This document shows positions 1-6,573 of a stretch of 8,456 bases of DNA, piece after piece; positions within the stretch are counted from its first letter, which is position 1, and every line of letters starts with the position of its first letter. Position numbers and translations under genes: made by a program. The notes below the pieces were generated by a model, which did not search any database, had not been told where the DNA came from, and saw nothing but the letters and a program-made list of their open reading frames with translations. The DNA comes from JANXYW01 sp031400455 (GTDB taxonomy: Bacteria; Chloroflexota; Dehalococcoidia; DSTF01; JACRBR01), in assembly GCA_031400455.1 (NCBI GenBank), contig JANNPX010000001.1, positions 1 to 8,456 on the forward strand, read 5' to 3'.

Positions 1-459
1 GCCGCCATCGCCGGCTACTGGCTCTTCGACACGCTGCGCCAGTCGCATCGCTACATGCGTATTCCGGCGACGGTGCTCGCGCTGTTGTTCGTCGCCAGCG
101 TCGCATCGTTGTACGGATGGCAGACGTATGCGCAGGACAAGAGCAGCGGCGTCCGGACGGACCGATGGCAACTGCTGGTCAACGAACTGCGCGAGAACTA
201 CGAGACCGTGCCGGCCGGTACGACGATCTGGATCGTCGACGGGCCGTGGACCAACCCGATGGAGCAGTACACGTGGGTGCCGTCGGTCGCGCGAGCCATT
301 TATGGGGATGCGGCGGCATTCGACCTGCCGCGAGACGCATACCTCGCCGACCCACCGAGCACGGAGCGCGCGCTCTTCCTTGAGTGGACTGCCCAAGGCC
401 TGCGCCCTGTGTCCGCGCAGCAAGTACTGACGCCCAACCCGAGCGTCAAAGCGCCCTAG
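1..459 (+). CDS. C-terminal part of a membrane protein, probably a family 39-like (ArnT/PMT-type) glycosyltransferase
   Basis: The reading frame is open from base 1, so the gene begins outside the window; 152 residues are visible before the TAG stop. Residues about 1-18 (AAIAGYWLFDTLRQSHRY) look like a short cytoplasmic stretch. Residues about 20-40 form one hydrophobic membrane segment (IPATVLALLFVASVASLYGW). The remaining ~110 residues are soluble, with a pattern like WQLLVNELRENYETVPAGTTIWIVDGPW, then a W..S.AR.IYGDAA segment. A last membrane helix followed by a soluble tail of this kind is common at the end of polytopic lipid-linked-sugar glycosyltransferases and related Chloroflexota membrane proteins. 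The catalytic N-terminal part is missing, so the family call is inference from overall architecture. An internal ATG at base 55 is not a likely start because the coding frame continues upstream. A strong terminator follows 28 bp after the stop. Confidence 0.55.
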   Translation, partial: AAIAGYWLFDTLRQSHRYMRIPATVLALLFVASVASLYGWQTYAQDKSSGVRTDRWQLLVNELRENYETVPAGTTIWIVDGPWTNPMEQYTWVPSVARAIYGDAAAFDLPRDAYLADPPSTERALFLEWTAQGLRPVSAQQVLTPNPSVKAP

Positions 460-486
460 CGCGGAGGGCGATCAAGTCACGACCAC

Positions 487-530
487 GCGGGCGGATGCGA
501 ACCTGAGGACGCATCCGCCCGCTGGCTTTT
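487..530 (+). terminator. Rho-independent terminator after the glycosyltransferase-like gene
   Basis: A perfect 13-bp inverted repeat is present: GCGGGCGGATGCG at 487-499 and CGCATCCGCCCGC at 510-522, with a 10-base loop (AACCTGAGGA). It is followed by TGGCTTTT, giving a short T tract at 527-530. It lies 28 bp past the upstream stop codon and 51 bp before the next start, which is where an intrinsic terminator would be expected. The T tract is short and offset by four bases, so efficiency is uncertain. Confidence 0.75.
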
Positions 531-580
531 CCGCTACCCTGCTGCACACGCGCGAATTGCCCGCCACGCATGGAGGCCGC

Positions 581-2263
581 ATGTCCCGCATCTTTGAGAT
601 CGCTGACCGCTACGTCGATGAGTTCGCCGTGTTGGACCCGAACGCGGCAACAGCGTCCGGTATCACGGGACACGAAGCCGAGATGACCGACTACTCGCCC
701 GACGGCGCCGCAGCCATCGCAGCGCTCGACAGACGCACCGCTACGGAATTGGCGACGGCGCCTGTCGAAGGCGAGCGCGATCGCATCGCCCGCAACGTCA
801 TGACGGAGCGCCTCGGCGTGCGCATCGATGCGTACGACGCCGGCGAGAACCTGCGCGCGCTGAGGATCATCGGCAGCCCGTTGCAGGGCGTTCGTAGCGG
901 ATTCGATCAGATGCCGCGTGCGACGCAGCAGGACTGGCAGAACATCGCGACGCGGCTCAACCTCGTGCCGGGCGCGCTCGCAGGATTCCGCGCAACGCTA
1001 GTCGAAGGACTGAATCGCAACATGCCCGCGGCGCAGCGCCAGGCGCGAGAGTGCGCGAGACAGGCAGCGGTCTGGAGCGGGCAGCAGGGCACGCCATCGT
1101 TCTTCAGCACGTTGCTCGCCGCGTACGACGCGACTCCCGCGCTCGCTTCGGACGCACTACGCGCAGATCTCGAGTCGGGTGTTCGCGCGTCGGAAGAGGC
1201 GTACGCGGAGACGCGCACGTTCCTGGAAGAGCAGTATCTGCCGCGTGCGACGGATCGCGATGCCGCGGGCCGCGAACGCTATCAACTCACCTCGCGGCAA
1301 TTCAATGGCAGCAAGCTTGATCTCGAAGCGACGTACGCCTGGGGCTGGGAGGAGTTGTACCGCGTCGAGCGCGAGATGGCGGCGACATCCGCGAAGATCG
1401 TGCCGGGTGGCAGTGTCGATGACGCACAGCACCTGCTCGATACGGATCCGGCACGCGCGATCGACGGCATCGACGCGCACCGGGCGTGGCTGCAGGAGGT
1501 ACACGACCGCGCACTACAGGAACTGAACGGCACGCACTTCGACATCGACCCTCGCATCATGCGCGTCGAAGTGATGATCCCACCGCCGGGCGGAGCGCTG
1601 GCGCCGTATTACTCCGGCCCATCAGAGGATTTCGTGCGGCCGGGGCGCACGTGGTGGCCGTCCGGTACGCGCACGACGTTCGCGAAGTGGACGGACGTTT
1701 CGACCGCGTACCACGAAGGCGTGCCCGGCCATCATCTTCAGATCGGCACGATCCGCTGTCTGGGCGACACGCTGTCGCGCTACCAGCGCAGCCTCACCTT
1801 CGTGTCGGGGTACGGCGAAGGCTGGGCGCTGTACGCCGAGCGGCTGATGGGCGAACTGGGGTATCTCGACGAACCGGAGTATTACCTGGGAATGTTGAGC
1901 GCGCAGGCGTTGCGCTGCGTGCGCGTGATCATCGACATCGGCATGCACCTCGAGCTGGCGATTCCGCAGACGGAGCGCTTCCATCCGGGTGAGACGTGGA
2001 ACCACGCGCTAGGCCTCGCCTTCGCGCAGGAGCGCAGCCGCCAGGACAAGGAGCTGATGACGAGCGAACTGCTCCGCTATCTTGGATGGCCCGCACAGGC
2101 GATCAGCTACAAGGTCGGCGAGCGCGCCTGGCTCGACGCGCGGGAGGCCGCGAAGCAACGCCAGGGCGCGTCGTTCGATCTGAAGCGCTTCCACACTGCC
2201 GCGCTCGGCCTCGGCCCGATGGGTCTCGATCAGCTTACGAGCGAGGCTGCGCTCTTGAAGTAG
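581..2263 (+). CDS. DUF885 family protein, putative zinc metallopeptidase
   Basis: This is a 560-residue protein, normal for the DUF885 family (often 550-600 residues). The diagnostic motif is H378-E-G-V-P-G-H-H-L-Q387, an HExxxGHH-type metal site, followed by Y411-G-E-G-W-A-L-Y-A-E-R-L422, which supplies the downstream acidic ligand region (E413, E420). The family is treated as a relative of gluzincin-fold peptidases; its substrates are mostly unknown, so hydrolysis of a peptide bond is inferred. No signal peptide or membrane segment is visible, so it is probably cytoplasmic. The ATG at 581 is chosen because GGAGG lies at 572-576. An in-frame TTG at 557 would add eight residues and place that Shine-Dalgarno inside the gene. 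The gene stands alone: a terminator precedes it and a convergent gene follows after 27 bp. Confidence 0.92.
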   Translation: MSRIFEIADRYVDEFAVLDPNAATASGITGHEAEMTDYSPDGAAAIAALDRRTATELATAPVEGERDRIARNVMTERLGVRIDAYDAGENLRALRIIGSPLQGVRSGFDQMPRATQQDWQNIATRLNLVPGALAGFRATLVEGLNRNMPAAQRQARECARQAAVWSGQQGTPSFFSTLLAAYDATPALASDALRADLESGVRASEEAYAETRTFLEEQYLPRATDRDAAGRERYQLTSRQFNGSKLDLEATYAWGWEELYRVEREMAATSAKIVPGGSVDDAQHLLDTDPARAIDGIDAHRAWLQEVHDRALQELNGTHFDIDPRIMRVEVMIPPPGGALAPYYSGPSEDFVRPGRTWWPSGTRTTFAKWTDVSTAYHEGVPGHHLQIGTIRCLGDTLSRYQRSLTFVSGYGEGWALYAERLMGELGYLDEPEYYLGMLSAQALRCVRVIIDIGMHLELAIPQTERFHPGETWNHALGLAFAQERSRQDKELMTSELLRYLGWPAQAISYKVGERAWLDAREAAKQRQGASFDLKRFHTAALGLGPMGLDQLTSEAALLK

Positions 2264-2271
2264 CGGCGTGT

Positions 2272-2289
2272 CCGCATCTGGGAATGCGG
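2272..2289. repeat. Short inverted repeat between convergent genes, possible bidirectional terminator
   Basis: CCGCAT at 2272-2277 and ATGCGG at 2284-2289 pair perfectly around a six-base loop, inside the 27-bp gap between two convergent genes. The position suits a shared terminator, but the stem is only 6 bp and there is no T tract on either strand, so the call is weak. Confidence 0.25.
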
Positions 2290-2290
2290 C

Positions 2291-2875
2291 TCATCCGCGC
2301 ATCTCCGACACACGGCGCCACTCGTAGGCGAGATCGTCCAGCCACGCCGTCACATCGCGCGATCGGCGCAGGCGCACGGACGGCACGCGTGCGACGGCCG
2401 GAGCGCGCAGTGCCGCCGAGTACGTCTGGCGGTACTTGTTCCGGTGCTGGATTGCGAAGAGGATCAGCGAATCGCGGCTCGCCAGCGTGTTCCGAAGCGA
2501 TTCGCGGTTGCCGTTCCACAGCTCTTCGTTGCGGGCCACTCGCCCAAACGTGCGCCGAAGCATCCGGGAGAACGTGACCGGAAACGGCAGATCGATCCAG
2601 ACGATCTGGTCCGCGATCGGCCACGTGATGTCCTGTACGTAGCTACGGTATCCGCCGCAGGTCGCCCAGCGCTCCTGTCCCGCAATTGCGGCCCGCACGC
2701 GCTCGCGGAACACGGCGGGATCCGCTGGCACCCATCCGGGATCATGGTAGAGGGAGTCGAGCTCGATGTGGCGGCCGCCGATGATCGCGGCCGCTCGTCG
2801 GGCGAGCGTCGTCTTGCCGGACCCGGTCGTTCCGACGATGACGATTCTCTGGCGCAACGGGGTTTGCTGGCTCAT
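2291..2875 (-). CDS. P-loop NTPase, FlaR / adenylate-kinase-like (topology modulation protein family)
   Basis: This is a 194-residue soluble protein. A Walker A motif is at residues 15-22 (GTTGSGKT), close to the N-terminus as in small nucleotide-kinase-like proteins. ELDSLYHDPGW is at 38-48, a Walker B-like strand IVWIDLP at 91-97, and ELWNGNRES at 118-126. This order matches the family often annotated as DNA topology modulation protein FlaR or adenylate-kinase-like; the true substrate of these proteins is not established. The segment that in relatives usually reads close to DGNYR reads C73-G-G-Y-R here, a visible deviation. No clear Shine-Dalgarno precedes the ATG. It lies 38 bp after scpA on the same strand, so readthrough from the scpA promoter is likely. 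It converges with the DUF885 gene. Confidence 0.85.
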   Translation of the reverse strand: MSQQTPLRQRIVIVGTTGSGKTTLARRAAAIIGGRHIELDSLYHDPGWVPADPAVFRERVRAAIAGQERWATCGGYRSYVQDITWPIADQIVWIDLPFPVTFSRMLRRTFGRVARNEELWNGNRESLRNTLASRDSLILFAIQHRNKYRQTYSAALRAPAVARVPSVRLRRSRDVTAWLDDLAYEWRRVSEMRG

Positions 2876-2913
2876 GTAGTCATGTCCGTAGCTCTGGTTG
2901 TCGTCATGGAGCG

Positions 2914-3693
2914 CTATGCGAATTCGGTCACGTCCACATCGAGCGCCTGCTCGCCTGAGGGTACGAGGACGATGTCAGCGAAGGCTGCGTCCTGCAGCGC
3001 CTCCAGCACGCGGGACTTGATCAGCTCCAGCACCGCCATGAACGACACGATTATCTCCATGCGCGTGCCGCACTCTTCGATGAGCGCGCGGAAGCTGACG
3101 CGGCCGTCTGCTGCGAGGCGCTCGCGGATGAGCGCGACTTTTTCGCGAATGGTGACCTTGTGCGGGCGAATGACCTGCACCGGCTCTTCGGCCGGCACGC
3201 GGTTCATCGCCGTCTCGACCATCTCGCGCAGCAGGTTGAGCGTGATGCCGTCGAGGCCGGTCGGCGCCGGCAGTTCCGGCGGCGGCGCGATGCGCGGATA
3301 GGAGTGCAGCCCGGCGGTCTCGATGGCTCGGAGCTGCCCTGCAGCTTCCTTGAACAGCTTGTACTCGATGAGCTGCCTCGCGAGGTCCTCGCTCGGATCT
3401 TCCTCTTCGGCGGCCGCCGGGTCGTCCGGCGCCGGCCGCGGCAGCAGCGCGCGCGACTTGAGTAGCAGCAGCTTCGCGCCGATCTGGATGAAGTCCGCCA
3501 TGGCGGCGAGATTGAGATGCTCGCCGTCGTGCAAGTACTGCATGTACTGGTCGGTGACCGCCAGCAGCGCGATGTTCGTGACATCGAGCTCTTCGCGCTC
3601 GATGAGATGGAGGAGCAGGTCGAGGGGACCCTCGAAGATGGGCAGGGCGAGCTGGAAGGCTTCGGGCTGGCGCTCGGTCTGCTGCATCGTCAC
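2914..3693 (-). CDS. scpA: Segregation and condensation protein A (kleisin)
   Basis: This is a 259-residue ScpA homologue. ScpA is the kleisin that bridges the two SMC heads and binds ScpB in the bacterial condensin that organises and segregates the chromosome. The N-terminal SMC-binding helix region carries the family signature F20-E-G-P-L-D-L-L-L-H-L-I31, followed by ALLAVTDQYMQYL and FIQIGAKLLLLKSRALLP. An acidic linker (about residues 88-103) follows. The C-terminal winged-helix region begins near residue 180 (HKVTIREKVALIRERL) and ends with the typical F-A-D-I-V-L pattern. The start is GTG at 3693, or ATG at 3687 two codons later. No Shine-Dalgarno is seen, but a promoter sits exactly upstream and predicts a leaderless transcript. 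The usual partner scpB is not next to it here; the following gene is a P-loop NTPase. Confidence 0.95.
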   Translation of the reverse strand: MTMQQTERQPEAFQLALPIFEGPLDLLLHLIEREELDVTNIALLAVTDQYMQYLHDGEHLNLAAMADFIQIGAKLLLLKSRALLPRPAPDDPAAAEEEDPSEDLARQLIEYKLFKEAAGQLRAIETAGLHSYPRIAPPPELPAPTGLDGITLNLLREMVETAMNRVPAEEPVQVIRPHKVTIREKVALIRERLAADGRVSFRALIEECGTRMEIIVSFMAVLELIKSRVLEALQDAAFADIVLVPSGEQALDVDVTEFA

Positions 3694-3699
3694 AGGAAG

Positions 3700-3728
3700 A
3701 TCATAGCAGGTCGGTGGACGTTTGTCGG
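3700..3728 (-). promoter_or_regulatory. Promoter of scpA, predicted leaderless
   Basis: Read on the minus strand, CCGACA (3728-3723, 4 of 6 to the -35 consensus) is followed after exactly 17 bases by TATGAT (3705-3700, 5 of 6 to the -10 consensus). The -10 occupies positions -12 to -7 relative to the GTG at 3693. Transcription would therefore start at or within a base or two of the start codon. The absence of any Shine-Dalgarno in front of this gene agrees with that reading. Confidence 0.65.
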
Positions 3729-3751
3729 ATGCCAGTCGTCGACCATCGCGT

Positions 3752-3796
3752 CGCGAGCGAGGGGCGGATACGCGCCGTACTCGGTGGGCGCTCGCG
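3752..3796. repeat. 8-bp inverted repeat between the Cys-rich small gene and scpA
   Basis: CGCGAGCG at 3752-3759 and CGCTCGCG at 3789-3796 are perfect inverted copies separated by 29 bases. The right arm ends one base before the stop codon of the gene at 3798-4043. It might fold at the 3' end of that transcript, but there is no T tract and the loop is long. In GC-rich DNA a match of this size can arise by chance. Confidence 0.25.
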
Positions 3797-3797
3797 C

Positions 3798-4043
3798 TTA
3801 GCGGTAGGGGTGCTCACAGATCGTGTGGGCGTGGCAGTCGGTAGCTGTGCACTCTTGCACGGACTCTCGCTCGAACGCGTCGCAGATCTTGCACGTCTTG
3901 ACGGAGAGGACGCGGCTCTTGCTGACGTCCCAGCGCATGCTGTCGTGCGCCGACTGTAGCCTTGGCCGCGTTGTGAGCTCGATCCACTGATGCTCGTGCC
4001 GTACGCCCAGCGAGCGGTCGTCTTCGACATTGGTGGTCGTCAT
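3798..4043 (-). CDS. Small Cys/His-rich hypothetical protein
   Basis: This is an 81-residue protein I do not recognise. It is supported as a gene by AAGGGAG (4056-4050) six bases before its ATG and by a non-repetitive composition, unlike the Arg/Ser-rich overlapping frames. The N-terminal half is polar (EHQWIEL at 17-23). The C-terminal third is rich in metal ligands: C51-x-x-C54, C65, C70, H71, H73, C76 and H78. The spacing would suit one zinc site, or possibly another bound metal, but it matches no zinc-ribbon pattern I can name. No membrane segment or signal peptide is visible. It lies 52 bp downstream of another small gene on the same strand and may share its transcript. Confidence 0.65.
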   Translation of the reverse strand: MTTTNVEDDRSLGVRHEHQWIELTTRPRLQSAHDSMRWDVSKSRVLSVKTCKICDAFERESVQECTATDCHAHTICEHPYR

Positions 4044-4095
4044 GCGTATCTCCCTTGCGGCGCTTCCGTCGCGGGTGCAGCGGCCTCAGGCGGAC

Positions 4096-4329
4096 CTAGA
4101 TGTAGAGTCCGCGCCTGCGCGGTGACGACATGTCGATGTCGATGGTGACCGGGCCGGCCCGCAGGAGCCGCAGTTCTTCCCACTTCGATCGCGATTGTCC
4201 CTCGAGCGCCTTGATCTGGGCGGGGTCGTGGCGCCCGTCGCCGCGGCGCAAATCGCGTACGCGGTTCGAAAGCTCGCCGATCTCCCGCAGCAACGCGTTC
4301 TCTCCGGTCTGCGGCGGTTGGTCAGTCAT
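4096..4329 (-). CDS. Small helical protein, weakly DUF2630-like
   Basis: This is a 77-residue protein beginning MTDQPPQTGENALLREIGEL. The ATG at 4329 is chosen because GAGGGG (4342-4337) lies seven bases upstream; the ATG at 4344 overlaps that ribosome binding site and is probably not used. Two amphipathic charged helices are apparent, at about residues 11-30 (LLREIGELSNRVRDLRR) and 38-58 (PAQIKALEGQSRSKWEELRLLRA), then a short tail with TIDIDMSSPRRRGLYI. The layout of two helices ending in W-x-x-L-R-x-x-R-A resembles the actinobacterial DUF2630 family, but I can only see a loose pattern match. The function is unknown. It precedes the Cys-rich small gene, probably in one operon. Confidence 0.65.
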   Translation of the reverse strand: MTDQPPQTGENALLREIGELSNRVRDLRRGDGRHDPAQIKALEGQSRSKWEELRLLRAGPVTIDIDMSSPRRRGLYI

Positions 4330-4344
4330 GGCACGGCCCCTCAT

Positions 4345-4594
4345 GTTCGCTATCGCGTACTGATCGACTTCGCGGGGAGGTATCGCCTGCGGCGAACCCG
4401 TCCGGATCAGCAGCGTCCGAGGGCCTGGGAGGAGGCGTCGAGTCTACGGTAGATGCCTACTACGCGGGCTTGTCTCGCCCGCAGCGCCACGCGCAGGAGC
4501 ACGCAGTCGTTGCGCTTGTGCAATCAGCATACCACGCAGCCGGGAGGGCGCGGCGTCGACGCCTTGATCCGAAGCTGCGTCACGCGGCGAGGCG
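4345..4594 (-). other. 250-bp non-coding spacer with possible extended -10 promoter
   Basis: No convincing gene is present; short frames here are Arg-rich shadows. On the minus strand TGGTATGCT (4534-4526) is a possible extended -10 element, without a recognisable -35, which would start a transcript near 4519 with a leader of about 190 bases before the small gene at 4329. That leader would contain a 6-bp hairpin, GCGGGC/GCCCGC (4464-4469 with 4477-4482), and an 11-base dyad TCTACGGTAGA (4443-4453). No known riboswitch is recognisable to me. Confidence 0.3.
4534..4580. repeat. Nested dyad downstream of the BFN-family gene
   Basis: An outer inverted repeat, ACGCAGC (4534-4540) with GCTGCGT (4574-4580), encloses a perfect 12-bp palindrome GGCGTCGACGCC (4552-4563). 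It lies 15 bp past the stop of the BFN-family gene on the minus strand, so it could stabilise or terminate that transcript, or bind a protein. There is no T tract after it, so it is not a classic intrinsic terminator. Confidence 0.35.
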
Positions 4595-5128
4595 TTAGCT
4601 CTTGCGTTTGTCGAAGTCGTCGAGGTCGAGGCTCTCGATGAAGTCCTTGAAGGCGGACATCCGCTCGATCTCTTCAGGATTCACCTTCAGCGTGCGGTCA
4701 GCCGACGACGATACCGTCTCGCCGTCCTTGTCCAGCATCACGCCGGCCTTCTCCAGCACCGTCTCTTCGGCGAAGATCGGCACCTTGACGCGCACCGCGA
4801 GGGCGATCGCGTCGCTCGGGCGAGAGTCGATCTCCATCGAGCCGCCGTTGAAATCAAGGACGATTCGTGCGTAGAAGGTGTCGTTTGAGAGGTCGTTGAC
4901 GACGACGTGGACGACGTGCGCGCCGAGTGTGTCGATAACGGAGCGCAGCAGATCGTGCGTGAGGGGCCGTGCCACAGCCACTTCCTGGAGTTGGACGGCG
5001 ATCGCGTCAGCTTCGGCGGCGCCGATCCAGATAGGCAGGTAGCGGTCGGACGACTTGTCCCGGAGGATCACGACCCTCTGGTAGTTCATCAGGCTCACCC
5101 TGATGCTCTCGATCGTCAACTCAACCAC
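4595..5128 (-). CDS. Bifunctional nuclease (BFN, DUF151) family protein
   Basis: This is a 177-residue protein of the BFN / DNase-RNase domain family (formerly DUF151). Family signatures are clear: VELTIESIRVSLMNYQRVV at the N-terminus, YLPIWIGAAEADAIA at about 30-44, RPLTHDLL at 54-61, and S-R-P-S-D-A-I-A-L-A-V-R at 102-113. Plant BFN homologues have been reported to have DNase and RNase activity, while many bacterial members are uncharacterised, so nuclease action here is family inference. The C-terminus (about 130-177) is acidic and charged. The GTG at 5128 is chosen because GGAGG (5142-5138) lies nine bases upstream and relatives typically begin MVE; the GTG at 5137 directly abuts that Shine-Dalgarno and would be too close. 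It has its own candidate promoter. Confidence 0.92.
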   Translation of the reverse strand: MVELTIESIRVSLMNYQRVVILRDKSSDRYLPIWIGAAEADAIAVQLQEVAVARPLTHDLLRSVIDTLGAHVVHVVVNDLSNDTFYARIVLDFNGGSMEIDSRPSDAIALAVRVKVPIFAEETVLEKAGVMLDKDGETVSSSADRTLKVNPEEIERMSAFKDFIESLDLDDFDKRKS

Positions 5129-5158
5129 GCAGCCCACCCTCCATTCGCATCACGATCC

Positions 5159-5188
5159 AGTCTATGCACGCCCTGATCGCGGTGTCAA
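5159..5188 (-). promoter_or_regulatory. Candidate promoter of the BFN-family gene
   Basis: On the minus strand a perfect TTGACA (5188-5183) is followed after 18 bases by TAGACT (5164-5159, 4 of 6 to the -10 consensus). This places the start of transcription near 5152, giving a short leader of about 24 bases that carries the GGAGG ribosome binding site at 5142-5138. It lies in the 68-bp gap after the MFS gene, so the nuclease gene can be expressed apart from the transporters. Confidence 0.5.
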
Positions 5189-5205
5189 AGCTAAGCAGAC
5201 TTCCC

Positions 5206-6573
5206 TCAGCCCGGCGGCCGGTTCATCAAATCCGGCGATGGAGGACGCAAGCCCGTCGACCACTTCGCTTCGAGATAGATACTGAACCCGGCGATCGTCG
5301 CCATGACGGCTGCAATAGCGAAGAGCACGGGGCTCACACCATAGATATCGGCAATAGAACCCGCCGCGATAAGCGGCAAGATACCGACGGCGTTGGCCAG
5401 CACCACCTGCGCTGCAAAGACGCGACCGCGCATCTCTGCAGGTGCGCGCTCGTGCAGGACGGTCTGGGCGGGTGCATTGACCAGTGCATAGGCGAATCCC
5501 ATCGGCCCGGCAAATGCCATGGTCAGTAGTACCAGGATCGACAATCCGCCGGCGCCATCGCTGCCGAAGTCCTCGGTCGTCCTCAGCAGCCGCGCGATCG
5601 GATCGACGGAAGCGATTGCTATCACTGACAGGCTCATCCCTACCATCCCGATGATCACGGTCCGGTTCTTCCCGAAGCGCGCTGCGATCATCGGCAGCGC
5701 CCGAAGCCCGAGGATGGCGCCGACGCCAACAGGCGCAAAGATCGTGACTGCTTTGTCGGGCGAGATCTTCAGGACCGCCTGCATGTAGCGCGGCACGAGC
5801 ACCGCAAACAGCAGCACCAGCGAGCTGCCCGTCGCGTAATGGATCAGTGCCAGCGCTGAGACCGCGTCTTTCGAAAGCGTCCGCAGCGTATTCAGGTAGT
5901 CCCCCGCCGCGCTGCGTAGCTCGCCGAATGTCGGCATCGCGCGATCGGGCGCTGCGTCACCGTCGCGGATCGGCGGCATTAAGATGGCGCAGATGACCGA
6001 CACGCCGAACATCGCCGTTGCGATGGCGAACAGCCACGCCTCGCCGACTGTTGGCAGCAGGATCGGCGCCAGGATGATCATGCCCAGCAGTTGCGATCCG
6101 GTGACGGCCATGCTGAACACGCTGTTGGCGGCCATCAGTTGGTCCGCCGGCACGACCGATGGCACCGTGACCGCATCGGTCGTGCCGAAGAACTGGCTGG
6201 CTGTCGCGAAGAAGATGCTGATGAGGATCAGCAGCGCCACGTGGTCGCGAGCCAGCAGGAAGCAGACGGCGAGCAGCATCCGGGCGACGTTCGTGTAGAT
6301 CAGCAGCAGCCGCTTGCTCCACAGATCGACGACGACGCCGGAGAAGATGCCAAAGACGACGGAGGGAATGACGAACGAGAGCACCAGGACGGATGTGTAC
6401 GTCGAGCCCTTCGTCAGTTTCGTGACGATGACCAGCAGCGTGAAGAGGATGGCGTTCTGCGCGGATTGCGAGATGAGCTGTGCGAGCCAGAGCAGCAGGA
6501 AACTGCGGTTGGTCAGGACGGGACGGGTCTTCGGCGGCCGCGATCGCGGGATGTGACGCGTGCCTGTCACCAT
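5206..6573 (-). CDS. MFS transporter, EntS/MFS_3-like (second of a tandem pair)
   Basis: This is a 455-residue polytopic membrane protein with about 10-12 hydrophobic segments, beginning with NRSFLLLWLAQLISQSAQN after a basic cytoplasmic N-terminus (about residues 1-22). The MFS loop 2-3 motif appears as S-G-V-V-V-D-L-W-S-K-R. AEMRGRVFAAQ, the family's conserved R-G-R-V segment, is near residue 385. It belongs to the MFS_3 / DHA3 drug- or siderophore-exporter group by pattern; the substrate cannot be read from sequence. It is clearly paralogous to the gene just upstream: compare PAEMRGRVFAAQVVLANAVG with PREMQGRVLAAQTVLTNLAS, and the shared D-x-x-G-V-S-P-V motif. The ATG at 6573 directly follows the TAG of that gene with no gap (TAGATG) and has only a weak ribosome binding site, so translation is probably coupled. 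TM1 lacks the S-x-x-G-D pattern usual in this group. Confidence 0.88.
   Translation of the reverse strand: MVTGTRHIPRSRPPKTRPVLTNRSFLLLWLAQLISQSAQNAILFTLLVIVTKLTKGSTYTSVLVLSFVIPSVVFGIFSGVVVDLWSKRLLLIYTNVARMLLAVCFLLARDHVALLILISIFFATASQFFGTTDAVTVPSVVPADQLMAANSVFSMAVTGSQLLGMIILAPILLPTVGEAWLFAIATAMFGVSVICAILMPPIRDGDAAPDRAMPTFGELRSAAGDYLNTLRTLSKDAVSALALIHYATGSSLVLLFAVLVPRYMQAVLKISPDKAVTIFAPVGVGAILGLRALPMIAARFGKNRTVIIGMVGMSLSVIAIASVDPIARLLRTTEDFGSDGAGGLSILVLLTMAFAGPMGFAYALVNAPAQTVLHERAPAEMRGRVFAAQVVLANAVGILPLIAAGSIADIYGVSPVLFAIAAVMATIAGFSIYLEAKWSTGLRPPSPDLMNRPPG

Noticed and set aside
557..580. TTG start for the DUF885 gene
   Set aside because: It would put the GGAGG at 572-576 inside the coding region; the ATG at 581 lies directly after it.
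2444..3301. 285-codon plus-strand frame opposite the kinase-like gene and scpA
   Set aside because: It is antisense to two well-recognised genes, has Ser/Arg-rich low-complexity translation and no recognisable domain.
3701..4030. 109-codon minus-strand frame overlapping the Cys-rich small gene
   Set aside because: The translation is Ser/Arg/Thr-rich low complexity with no ribosome binding site. The overlapping 81-residue frame has AAGGGAG and a structured composition.
4453..4641. 62-codon plus-strand frame in the spacer downstream of the BFN gene
   Set aside because: Arg/Ser/Cys-rich composition, no ribosome binding site, and its end runs antisense into the BFN gene.
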